Source: Piscicoccus intestinalis NBRC 104926 (lineage in GTDB: Bacteria; Actinomycetota; Actinomycetes; Actinomycetales; Dermatophilaceae). Taken from it: DNA of 64,000 nucleotides. The stretch is from contig NZ_BCNQ01000010.1 of the NCBI RefSeq assembly GCF_001515525.1, positions 1-64,000 on the forward strand. The letters are read 5' to 3'. Positions 55,384-64,000 of the stretch are shown here, in pieces; within the stretch, counting starts at the first letter, position 1; the number at the start of each line of letters is the position of its first letter. A program made the translations under genes and the position numbers. The notes under the pieces were generated by a model. The model searched no databases. It had not been told where the DNA came from and saw only the letters and a program-made list of their open reading frames with translations.

Positions 55384-56142
55384 ATGGCCCGACGCGGTGA
55401 TCCTGATAAAGTACTGTCAGCTTTTCAGCTACAGTTGAACGAATCTCTTGGGCAGTACTTGGAGGTCGAAACCGCCCTGACAACAGCTGGCGCCCACGCC
55501 CGGCTCCTCAAACAGACCGCGGAGGATTCGGCCTTCCATCTGGGCGCACTATGGGAAATGTTTCAGGGGCGTTGGTTCATCGCGGCCGTTTCGAAAGCGC
55601 CGAATCGCTTTATCCAGAACCGCGAGGACGAGGTCAGGTGCGCCATGACGGGTTTGCCGAGCAATATCAGGACCGCTATCGATCTGTTCATGGGCGGCGC
55701 ACCCGAAGTAAAGGGTAATCTGCGCATGGCTGATATCGAAACATTCCTCGACCCAAATGGATACAACATCACATTTAAAGATTTCGATGCATGGCGCGCT
55801 TCTGCCGTCGCCCACTTAAGCGACCCATATAAACAGGCTGCTATGCGACTTGCCGAGTCTACCGAGGCGACGTCGTTTCTGCGGCTTCTTACCGCACTGA
55901 GGAACGTTTTGGCCCACGGCTCGGACGGGAGTGGGACCAGGTTCAATGAGGCGTGCCGAGCCAAAGCTAGAGACCAGGGTTTCGGCCTCGCGGGCGAGGT
56001 CAATGACCCACTGAAACGCGATAAACATGACGTAAGAGACATCGGCAGGTATCTCCGCGCCCGTCCGGCGGGCGGCGGCGTTGAGCGCATTCAGCTCCTC
56101 CACGAACGCGTAAAGACCTGTTCGGAGATGTTGCGAACATAA
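55384..56142 (+). CDS. Lone HEPN-like protein (possible ribonuclease)
   Basis: A 252-residue helical protein of no named family I can confirm. TALRNVLAHGSDGSG contains an RX4H motif (Arg173, His178), the signature of HEPN ribonucleases, and the helix pattern before it suits MAE_28990- or RiboL-PSP-type HEPN proteins. Base composition is clearly lower in G+C (hand counts of 43% and 55% in two 60-base lines) than the genome, a sign of transfer. It lies between the IS element and the putative defence operon. Confidence 0.6.
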   Translation: MARRGDPDKVLSAFQLQLNESLGQYLEVETALTTAGAHARLLKQTAEDSAFHLGALWEMFQGRWFIAAVSKAPNRFIQNREDEVRCAMTGLPSNIRTAIDLFMGGAPEVKGNLRMADIETFLDPNGYNITFKDFDAWRASAVAHLSDPYKQAAMRLAESTEATSFLRLLTALRNVLAHGSDGSGTRFNEACRAKARDQGFGLAGEVNDPLKRDKHDVRDIGRYLRARPAGGGVERIQLLHERVKTCSEMLRT

Positions 56143-56750
56143 ATGCAATGCCTTCGTTGCATAGACTCCACTGACTTTCGTGGTGGCGGTGCCAGGTGCA
56201 GCATTAGTGGGGCATCCGAAGCTCGCGATCCTTAACCGTACCAAATTGACACCCGGAACCGGCCAGCCTTGCACGACCTCCCGTAGGAGACCTCTGATGT
56301 AAAGTGCACCGCACGGAGGCACGCAAAGGATCGTAAATTCCGGCAGCTCGCGTCGAGATGTAGCGGGCTTCGCATAAACAATCGCATAGATCATGTAGCT
56401 GATTTGAGACCATTCCGCGTGACCCGAAGCAAGCATCTGGCGCGTCGGCCTGTAGAGTCAGAACTTGTCTTCTCTCCCTGCTCTGGGTCTCGCTGCCGGC
56501 ATTCTCGACGGCCTTGATCTCGAGGAACCGATGATGCCACGCAGGCAGCGCGCCGCTTGGAGGAGCTGAAGGCGCGGCGGGGAGAGATTCTCTTGTACGC
56601 CACGGTGACTGCACAGGATCCGGGCCGATGCATCCCCGCCCATGACGCGTGGGATGCCGCTCCTCAACACCTGGCTATTCAGCACCCTCCCGCTCGGACC
56701 TCAGCCTGAGTCACTTGGCCGATTGACCGGGCACTAAGCCCGAGGATGAG
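56143..56750. other. Gene-free stretch with a possible decayed nuclease gene
   Basis: No intact gene is seen in this lower-GC interval. On the minus strand two frames look protein-like: HHRFLEIKAVENAGSE (about 56520), resembling a PD-(D/E)XK core with E-x-K, then after a shift MLASGHAEWSQISYMIYAIVYAKP and FTILCVPPCGALYIRGLLRE (56436 to about 56230). This may be the wreck of a nuclease-like gene ending near 56150. The interpretation is weak. Confidence 0.3.
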
Positions 56751-59530
56751 TCATGGTCTTGTGTCAGCCGTTGCGCAGAGGGCGACGAAGTCACAGCTCG
56801 CGCAAGCGTCGCACCAGGATTTATGCCTGGGCAAATGATTAGTGCGGAGCGCGTCGCCGGCTGCCAGGACGCTCTTCCGCGTGGCCGCCAATAGTTCAGC
56901 ATCGACGGTCTCGCGCGTGGTCTTTCCTTCTTCATCGAGATTGAGAACTTCGATGAGGTCAGCGTTCTCGCCGCTGAGTTCTTCGTAGCCGACGGCGTAG
57001 ATGTGCAGCTGGTCCCGGGTGACGTCCTCGACCTGGGCACGGCCGGTGGATTTGAAGTCGACGACGGAAACTTCGTCTGTATCGAGCCTCCGGATGAGGT
57101 CGATGCGGCCCTCAACGGTGATGCCCTCACCCAGATGCACCTGAATGGGCTTCTCCGAGTGAAGCGTCATGGGCAGCTCCGCGCCATGATCGCGAAGATA
57201 GCGGTGGACCGCGTCGACGGCTGCACGGCGAAGCTGGGCGCGCAGCTCGGGATAGGCATACGGCGTGTGCAGGTGCCGGTCGACGAGCGTCTCCGCCTCC
57301 TCGGCGTGGACCATGTCATCCCGCAGGGCCCGCTTGTGCATCTCGGCGAGTACGTCGTGCAGACCTTTCCCATACCCCAGCGCCTCGTGAAGCGGGGCGT
57401 TGAACCCGTAAAGGAAACGCATCTTGAACGCGTAGGGGCACTCGAAGTAATACTTCAGTTCCGAGAACGACAGTGTCACCTGCGGCACTTCCACCTTCGC
57501 CTGGGGCGGCAACCGGTCGGCGTCGACAGGAACTCCCGGGTCCTGTGTACTGACCCGAGCATGGCCCGTGCAGTGAACGAAAAAGTCGGAGTTCTTCGAG
57601 TACAGCTTCTTGTCGCTGGGCGAGAACGTCGCGAAGAGCCACTTCTGCGCGCGCGTCACGGCGACATAGAACAGCCGGGTCTCGTCCTCAAGGGTCCCAC
57701 GGTAGCGATCCGCGTCCGGCACCGCGGTGTCGGGGACGACGTGAAAGAGGCCGAGGCCCCCCTGCCGCTTGGACGGAAAGGCGTTGCGACGAAGGCACGA
57801 CAAGACGACAACAGGCCATTGCATGCCCTTCGCCTGGTGGACGGTGCTGATCGTCACGGCGTCGGGTTGCGCGTAGCCGACGTCACCGTCGACGTCGGCG
57901 TAGTAGCCGGGCGCCTGATGGCGCAGCCACTTCGCGAAGGCGTCGTACTTCTGGGCTGGTTCCGACTGGAAGTAGATCTCCTCGAAGTCGGAGATCACCT
58001 GGCTGAACTTGCCCAACTGGAAGAGCACAAGCTCGGCGCGCTGCGCTTGGCCGGGGATGGTGTCTTCGCGAACAACGAGCGCCTCGAGAAAATCCAGGTA
58101 GAGGCGCTGCAGGTTGTACGCCGACCAGCGGTTGCCGCTTCCGATGTCGCGCCGCTGGTCGAGGAGCCGGACCGCGCCGCCCCAGTCTGCGGCCGCCGGG
58201 ATAAGGTCGGCTCGGCGCCAAAGCCTATGCAGTTCGGTCTCATCCAGGGTGCCGGCCATGTAGTCGAAGACCGCGACGACGGCCTCGATCTCCGGTGATT
58301 CGAACAGCCGGTTAAGGCCCTCGACGACGTACGGGATATTCCGTCGACGAAGTTCCTCGACGACCGGTCCCGCGTCGCGGCTGACGGAGCGATACAAGAT
58401 AGCAACGTCCGACCAGGACAGCCCGCGCGGCTCGTTGCCTGGGGCGTCTAAGAAAGCGAGGCCTCGCATCGCCTCGATGCGATCGCAGATCCAGGCGGCC
58501 TCGGAGGGCGGGTCGGGGAAGTCCAAGGCCAAGAGGTCGCCTCGTTCCCATGTCTGGTGTCCGGCTGCGACCATGCGCTTCGGCAGCCGTTCCCCCGCTG
58601 GATGCGAGCGGCGAAGGAGTGACCGAGCTCCACGACGCCCTCGCTCGAGCGGAAGTTCTCGTCGAGGGTGACCTGTTCGACGTCGTCATGCCGGTCTGCG
58701 AACTCGATGATGTTGCGCACGGCGCTGCCGCGCCATTGGTAAATCGTCTGGTCGTCGTCGCCCACCACGCAAAGGTTGGCGCCGTGTCGGACGAGCGCGT
58801 TGATCAGCCGTTCCTGCAGTGGGTTGGTGTCCTGGTATTCGTCGACGACGACATACCGGACGTCGTCACGCACGTGGTCGAGCAACGCGCGCCCCATCTC
58901 ATCGTTGGGCTCGTCGGACTCGAGTAGCTCGGCAGCCAACTGCAACATCGACGTGTAGTCGAGATACGACTTCTCCCGCAGCAGCCGTAGGTAGTGCATC
59001 AGGGACGCCTCGACCTCCCCGGGCACCTCACCCCAGGCGATCTCCTCCTCGCGCAGGACGCTCAGCACCTGCAAATAGAGGCTCGAGTGGGTGAAGCGTT
59101 TGAGATGGGCCGTGCCCGCCGACATGGTCGGGCACGTGGTCAGCCCCGACTTCTTGGAGTTGCGGTCGATGAGGAGCCGCGAGGTCACCGCGGTCAACGT
59201 GCCGAATTTGAACGTCTCGGGCACGTAGTCCTTCAGCAGACCGAGGCAGAACGCGTGCATGGTGCCGATGTACATCTCGGCGAGGCCGATCTGTGTGCGG
59301 CCGTCTGCGGTGACCAGCGAGAGGACGCGGTCTTTCAGCTCGGCTGCGGCCTTCTCGGTGAACGTGAAGGCGACGATGTTGCGCGGCTCCGCGGCGCCGG
59401 ACCGCAGGAGGTTCGCGATCCGCTGCGAGATGACCTGGGTCTTTCCCGAACCGGCGCACGCGATGATCTGCAGCGGCTTATCGACGCAGGCGATCGCAGC
59501 CTCTTGGGCCGCCGTGTAGTTCGTGGGCAT
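56751..59530 (-). pseudogene. UvrD-type helicase fused to PD-(D/E)XK nuclease, one-base frameshift
   Basis: N-terminal frame (59530 to about 58597): Walker A ACAGSGKTQVISQRIA, AFTFTEKAAAELKDRV, VVDEYQDTNPLQERL, GDDDQTIYQWRGSAVRNI, LDENFRSSEG. Second frame: TISTVHQAKGMQWPVV, FYVAVTRAQKWLFATF, then a RecB-like nuclease from about residue 740 (GRIDLIRRL...VVDFKSTG...QLHIYAVGY) and a cysteine cluster CDACASCDFVALC that may hold an iron-sulfur centre. Adding one C in the forward C5 run at 58592-58596 restores 927 codons exactly. It starts four bases after the DUF262 gene ends. Confidence 0.85.
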
Positions 59531-59534
59531 GGGG

Positions 59535-61850
59535 TTACCCCTCGGTCGAATGGCCGCCGTCGGTCAGCCGCGCGTGGGCGGTCTCGCGTTCGGCGTCGGT
59601 GAAGAGCGTCGCGAACTCTGGCCGCAGGACCACGCTTTCGACGGTCAGATCCAGCCGGTCACTCTGCCGCAGTGCCGTGAAACCGTCGGACACGACAGGC
59701 GCGGCCAGAAGCCTCTGCGCCGTGCCGAGCGCGCCGTACCGCTGCAGCATGTCGATGTACTGGGACGCGCGGTACCCGGTCTCCTTCAACGCGCGAACGT
59801 AGATGTCCCGCATCGCGCGCCCGAACCGCTCGCGAGCAACCGCTGGGTCCTGCTCACTGCCCGGGGCTGCGACGACGCCCGCGTTCACGGGTGTCCGGGG
59901 CGAGCTCTCGTCGACCGTCCCTGTCTCCCCCGCAGCCTCGCGGGCGCGGTTGTGGAGATACGCGCGCAGGGCGTCGACCGACGTGAAAACGTCGTAGCCG
60001 AGTTCCTCCATGTGCGCCATGCCGACCGGATCGGGGTCGATGTCCAGGACCACGGGGCTGCCCTGCCCGGCCTGCAGACCGTCCTTCCAGAAAAGTTCGG
60101 CGACTGCGACGGCCCGCCCAGTGACGGGCTCGACGATCTCCACGTCCACAGTCGGCTCGGCGAGGCCCATGGCCAGGCCTTCGTCGCGGAGGTCACGCAC
60201 CCCCTCCATCTCGTCGTCCCCGCTCGTCGGGTCCAGTAAGGCGATCCGCGGCAGCGGCTCCTCCGTCGAGGGGAGGCCGGACTCGAGCAGGCCGTTGAGG
60301 AAGGCGTTCGCCGCGCGGGCAAGCAGGTCCCGGCGGGCCGTGAGGAACTGCGGGTAGCGCTCCAGGGTCCACAACGCGGGATCGGTCGGGATCCACTGGC
60401 TGGCGAGCGCGCCGGGGTGCCGGCGCTCGATGTCGGCCAGGTATTCCGCGGGGAGCCGCTTGCCGATGTCGAGGTTGGTCTGCTGCGTGAGGAAGCAGAA
60501 GTTGGCGACGGAGTTGACCTCGCCGCGACCGTAGCCTGCGTCGTAGAGCTGAGCCTTGGGGAAGATGTGGTGGACCTGCAGGCTCGAGAGGTGGCCGAGC
60601 ATCTGCCTCTTCAGTTCGATGCCGTTGCCAAGGTCGCGGGCTCCGAGCACGCGGGTCATGAGGTAGAGCAGCGGGTAGAAGCGCGAGCCACGCCCGAAGG
60701 CGTAGAAGTCGTGGGCGCCGACCTGAAGGTTGCCTCCGCGCCACTGACGCAGGTCGGCGATGAGACCGTCGACTCCCTCCGCCTGCGCGGTCTCGTAGTC
60801 GCGGGCCAGGTAGGTCTCGGTCGAGCCGGTGAAACGGCCCCACAACCCGGTGTTGATGTACCAGTAGAGGAGCCGATCCTGCGTCGTGCGGTCGCCGAGG
60901 CCACCGGCGAGGTGCTGGAGCCGGGAGACGACGGGGATGGCGTAGCGGCCCATGAGGACGCGGTCGTGATCGAGGCCGAGGCGACCGGCGACGAGGTCGA
61001 GGAACCCGCCGACATACTTGGTCGACTCCCCGAGGGCAGCCGCGAACTGTTCGGTGCTGACCGCCTCCAGGGCGTCGAACTGGGCCCGGCCGGTGGCGAC
61101 GGCCGTCACGTTGCGGAGTAGCCAGTCCAGGGAGAAGACGTATCCCGCGTCCTCCCAGGCCGCCAGATGCGCGCGCAGGGTCGTGCGCGCCTCGGGCCAT
61201 TCGGCGCAGACCTTGGCGAGCGCCAGGTCACCCTTGGAGAGTTTGGTGCCTCCGGAGTTGACTTTGTTGAAGATGTCCACGACGTGATCGATCGTCATAT
61301 CCGCGCCGGTGATCTTCTCCGCGTGGAAGTCGCGATCGAGGATGCCGCGCAGCCGGGTCAGCCGGGTGAGGTACGTCGCCAGGTGCGGGGCCGTGACCCG
61401 ATCGGCGCTGAGACGGCCGATGTGCGCTTCGAGCCCCTCGCGGAAGAGCTCGGTGACGTCGATCCACAGGGGGTCTTCGCGCATCTTGGAGGCCGAGTAG
61501 AACTCGAAGACCTCCGACTCGAGGTTGAAGCGCAGGCCGGCGAACGCGCCCGCGTCACCCTCGAAGAATGCCGGCGGCCGGCCGCGCGCGACGCCGTACA
61601 GCGTGGTGATGCGCTGCTGCCCGTCGAGGAGCAGTTGCTTGACGCCGCCCGAGGTGTCGGCGTCGCCGCGAACGGCGCTCGCCATCGGCTCGGTCTCCCA
61701 GATGAGGAGGGCTCCGACGGGGTACCCACGGTAGAGCGAGCGCATGAGGCCGCGCACCTGGTCGCGGTTCCAGACGTAGCCGCGCTGGAACTCCGGGAGG
61801 AGCATGACGCCCGAGTCGACCTGGTCGAGGAGCGAGGAGACCTTGGTCAT
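59535..61850 (-). CDS. DUF262/HNH (GmrSD-like) protein with extra C-terminal region
   Basis: A 771-residue protein. Residues 1-300: DUF262 domain with LLPEFQRGYVWNRDQVRGLM and the DGQQR motif (residues 76-80), a ParB-like NTP-binding core as in GmrS. Around residue 427: LQVHHIFPKAQLY, an HNH/DUF1524-like His-His site, followed by NSVANFCFLTQQTN. Residues about 570-771 are an additional unrecognised part (VVLDIDPDPVGMAHMEELGYDVFTSVDAL). GmrSD enzymes restrict modified phage DNA. The ATG overlaps the methyltransferase stop (ATGA). Confidence 0.85.
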   Translation of the reverse strand: MTKVSSLLDQVDSGVMLLPEFQRGYVWNRDQVRGLMRSLYRGYPVGALLIWETEPMASAVRGDADTSGGVKQLLLDGQQRITTLYGVARGRPPAFFEGDAGAFAGLRFNLESEVFEFYSASKMREDPLWIDVTELFREGLEAHIGRLSADRVTAPHLATYLTRLTRLRGILDRDFHAEKITGADMTIDHVVDIFNKVNSGGTKLSKGDLALAKVCAEWPEARTTLRAHLAAWEDAGYVFSLDWLLRNVTAVATGRAQFDALEAVSTEQFAAALGESTKYVGGFLDLVAGRLGLDHDRVLMGRYAIPVVSRLQHLAGGLGDRTTQDRLLYWYINTGLWGRFTGSTETYLARDYETAQAEGVDGLIADLRQWRGGNLQVGAHDFYAFGRGSRFYPLLYLMTRVLGARDLGNGIELKRQMLGHLSSLQVHHIFPKAQLYDAGYGRGEVNSVANFCFLTQQTNLDIGKRLPAEYLADIERRHPGALASQWIPTDPALWTLERYPQFLTARRDLLARAANAFLNGLLESGLPSTEEPLPRIALLDPTSGDDEMEGVRDLRDEGLAMGLAEPTVDVEIVEPVTGRAVAVAELFWKDGLQAGQGSPVVLDIDPDPVGMAHMEELGYDVFTSVDALRAYLHNRAREAAGETGTVDESSPRTPVNAGVVAAPGSEQDPAVARERFGRAMRDIYVRALKETGYRASQYIDMLQRYGALGTAQRLLAAPVVSDGFTALRQSDRLDLTVESVVLRPEFATLFTDAERETAHARLTDGGHSTEG

Positions 61851-64000
61851 CGCGCCACCTCGAAGACCTTCATCACTTCGTCGCCGTAGTCGTTGATGAC
61901 CTTGACCGCGATCTTGCCGCTGGGGGGTACGTCGAACGGGCGCGAGGTCGTCTCGTAGAGAGTCGCCCACGCGTCGGCATCGATGTCTGCCTTGAGTGCG
62001 GTCTTGAGCCGCTTGTAGGGGTCGCCGCCACCGGTGAAGTAGCAGTGCCGCACGAAGAAGGAGTCGCCGTTGTAGTCGGTGTCGATCATCCACAGGGCGA
62101 TCTGGCCGGTGTCGTTGGAGCGGATCTCGCCCGTCGTCGGGTCGTAGACGTCGACGCCGCGCAGCTCGACGACGACCTGCCCCCTGTCGGTGCGGGTGAG
62201 GTCGATGTCGGGCTCCCCGAAGACCGTGAAGAGGTTGCCCGTGCCGGTCTTCTTGAGGTCCTCCCCCATGAGCAGGTCGACGTTCATGCGGACGAGGAGC
62301 AGCTTGATTCGGCCGAAGGAACGCTCGTCCGCGACGTGGGCGAAGCCGTCGCTCGTGGTGTCGACGGTGATCCCGTCCGCCTCGGTCACCTCGTTGGTGG
62401 ACGCGTCGAAGGCGAATCCCAGCACGCACAGCAGGTCGATGTCGCCCGCGCGGATCGCCTCCCGTACGGCGTCGCGGCAGAAGCCCTGGCTGACTGTGCC
62501 GTACTGCGGGCCGATGGCGATGCCCACCCTCGTCTCGGTGGTGTCCGCATCCGCGCCGTCAGGCTCGCCTCGGCGGATGCCCACGGCCTGGATGTACGTG
62601 CCGGCGTAGGGCTCGACGGAGGTGAACTCGATGCGCTCCTGGCGCCGCCCGTTCTGCACCCCGGCGCGCTGGAGGTTCTCCAGGATCGACTGCTCGAAGT
62701 TGGGGGCGTCCGGCTGGGCTGCGCCCTGCTGCTCGCTGATCGACTCGCGGTGCTCTACGTCGGGGCCGCCCGCGAAGGCGAGCGAGCGGTGCGGGCTGAG
62801 GCTCTCCACCGTGAACGGTCCCGCGACCCGGACGACGCCCTTGTCCTCGTACGGCCGGTCGTAGAGCGTCTCGAAGTCCGCGTGCCGCTTGATGGCCGCG
62901 TCGATCTCCTCGCGGGTCATGCCCTCGACGATGTCGGGGTTGTTCGCGATGGACTTCAGGGTGATGTGCTGGACGCGCTCGTAGACGAAACCGTGCCGGA
63001 TGTCGTTCGTCGACGGGCCGGTGGGCGCGTCGCCCTGGATCTCTCGCACCTTCCGCTTGCCCTTGTCGCTGTCGGCGAGGAGGTACATCGAGTACTTCGC
63101 ACCCATCAGCCGCTGGCGTGCCAGTGCTAGCGCGACCCGCGACGTGTCGATGGTGATCCAGCGGCGACCCCACTGCTCGGCCACGTACGCCGTGGTGCCA
63201 CTTCCGCACGTCGGATCGACCACGAGATCGCCGGGATCAGTGCACATTAACATGCATCGCTCGATGACTTTCGTGTTGGTCTGAACGACGAAGATCTTGG
63301 GATCGCCGAAGCCTGCTGTCGTGGTATCGTCCCAAAAGTTCGTGTAGCTGATAACTGGGAAGTCATCGAAATAGCGGACGTAATACAACGTACGAGCAGC
63401 CCCCGTCAGACGATTCGCGTGCTTCAGGCGCTCCATCCCAGACCGGTTCGTCTTCCACCCCCCCTTCTGCGGGACAAACGTTCCCTCGGGAATCTGAACA
63501 GGAAAAACTGTTGTCTGACCAACGCGCGTGGTTTGCGAAGTGGTCTGATCCCTTCTGAAAACACGACCCGGAGGATCCTGGGCACCTGACTGCTCTAGTC
63601 GCGTCATGCGTCGCCGCTCACCTGAGGCGAGCTCGACATTGGTGTAGGCAGTCCCTTCCTCTGAATACGACTTGAATTGGTACAGGCTGCGATATTTCAC
63701 CGTGTCGATGGACCTGGCATACCAAATCACGAAATTGTTGGTGGCCGCCAAGACGTTGGTACCGCCAGCGAAGCTCCCTGCGCCGCTAGTAGTCTTGAAA
63801 GAAATGAGAGAGCAGAAGTTTTCGACGCCAAAGATTTCGTCCATCAGTGAGCGGACCAGATGGACGTTTTCGTCGCCGATCTGGACGAAGCAGCTCCCGC
63901 GCTCGGTGAGCAGCTCCCGGGCGACGAGGAGGCGATCGCGGAGGTACGAGAGGTAGGAGTGGATGCCCAGCTCCCACGTATCACGGAAGGCCTTGATCTG
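61847..64000 (-). CDS. Adenine-specific DNA methyltransferase (beta class, type III Mod-like), 5' end beyond window
   Basis: The frame is open to the right edge, so the N-terminus with the DPPY catalytic motif lies outside. Visible: LGIHSYLSYLRDRLLVARELLTERGSCFVQIGDENVHLVRSLMDEIFG, a long variable segment, then the SAM motif DPTCGSGTTAYVAEQWGRRWITIDTSRVALALARQRL, the beta-class order seen in Mod proteins. The C-terminal 400 residues are an additional region ending MKVFEVAR. The segment between the catalytic side and the SAM motif (about 63250-63860) has lower G+C than the rest. First gene of an operon with the DUF262 and helicase-nuclease genes. Confidence 0.85.
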   Translation of the reverse strand, partial: QIKAFRDTWELGIHSYLSYLRDRLLVARELLTERGSCFVQIGDENVHLVRSLMDEIFGVENFCSLISFKTTSGAGSFAGGTNVLAATNNFVIWYARSIDTVKYRSLYQFKSYSEEGTAYTNVELASGERRRMTRLEQSGAQDPPGRVFRRDQTTSQTTRVGQTTVFPVQIPEGTFVPQKGGWKTNRSGMERLKHANRLTGAARTLYYVRYFDDFPVISYTNFWDDTTTAGFGDPKIFVVQTNTKVIERCMLMCTDPGDLVVDPTCGSGTTAYVAEQWGRRWITIDTSRVALALARQRLMGAKYSMYLLADSDKGKRKVREIQGDAPTGPSTNDIRHGFVYERVQHITLKSIANNPDIVEGMTREEIDAAIKRHADFETLYDRPYEDKGVVRVAGPFTVESLSPHRSLAFAGGPDVEHRESISEQQGAAQPDAPNFEQSILENLQRAGVQNGRRQERIEFTSVEPYAGTYIQAVGIRRGEPDGADADTTETRVGIAIGPQYGTVSQGFCRDAVREAIRAGDIDLLCVLGFAFDASTNEVTEADGITVDTTSDGFAHVADERSFGRIKLLLVRMNVDLLMGEDLKKTGTGNLFTVFGEPDIDLTRTDRGQVVVELRGVDVYDPTTGEIRSNDTGQIALWMIDTDYNGDSFFVRHCYFTGGGDPYKRLKTALKADIDADAWATLYETTSRPFDVPPSGKIAVKVINDYGDEVMKVFEVAR

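Overview
The window is about 70% G+C and reads as chromosomal DNA of an actinobacterium. Support comes from a PerM-like DUF6350 membrane protein, sucC/sucD, a lone B12-binding subunit, an M23 peptidase and pcrA in an order like that around M. tuberculosis sucCD, plus an ECF41-type sigma factor, a DUF1059 protein and a DMT-type membrane protein. I cannot name the genus. No tRNA, rRNA or CRISPR array was seen.

1-16.4 kb: conserved housekeeping genes (perM-like, sucD, sucC, B12-binding protein, M23 peptidase, pcrA) are split by an accessory block at about 1.4-9.6 kb. This block holds a prepilin peptidase, the truncated remains of a dicarboxylate transporter and its response regulator, and a compact four-gene operon: PelG-like membrane protein, PelF-like glycosyltransferase (with a one-base frameshift), a GHL15-like predicted glycoside hydrolase and a GalE-type epimerase. 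The epimerase has Ser299 where E. coli GalE has Tyr299, which fits UDP-GlcNAc/UDP-GalNAc interconversion. Together they look like a reduced Pel-type (GalNAc-rich) exopolysaccharide locus without pelD/pelE/pelA.

16.4-29.2 kb: ordinary metabolism and transport, comprising an acyl-CoA synthetase bracketed by two copies of a long palindrome, a pRiA4b Orf3-like protein, gamma-glutamyltransferase, two VOC proteins, DinB, a tannase/feruloyl-esterase-like secreted hydrolase, a TauE/SafE permease, sigma factor and acylphosphatase.

29.2-53.5 kb: accessory DNA rich in toxin-antitoxin genes and duplications. It has a MazF/RHH pair, an XRE-MNT/HEPN pair and its decayed copy, a MntA/HepT pair, a class II Fic protein with two palindromic operators, a GIY-YIG protein, a rifampicin-phosphotransferase-like enzyme, a PLD-helicase-DUF3427 protein divergent from an unknown 610-residue protein, and a hydroxyacid module (FAD oxidase, MFS transporter, GAF-PucR regulator). 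Segments near 30 kb and 50 kb are paralogous (PucR 3' end, variable middle, HepT), as are segments near 42 kb and 52 kb. A mosaic of TetR, histidine-kinase and beta-lactamase-like fragments lies at 50.1-51.2 kb.

53.7-64 kb: an ISL3-family element with 24-bp inverted repeats and a perfect 8-bp target duplication, a lower-GC HEPN-type gene, then a tightly coupled minus-strand operon of a DNA methyltransferase (cut by the window end), a DUF262/HNH protein and a UvrD-type helicase fused to a PD-(D/E)XK nuclease. This is a strong candidate defence operon.

Several otherwise intact genes carry single-base shifts. Three of them are restored by one extra base, two of those in a G run, so sequencing error must be weighed against real inactivation.
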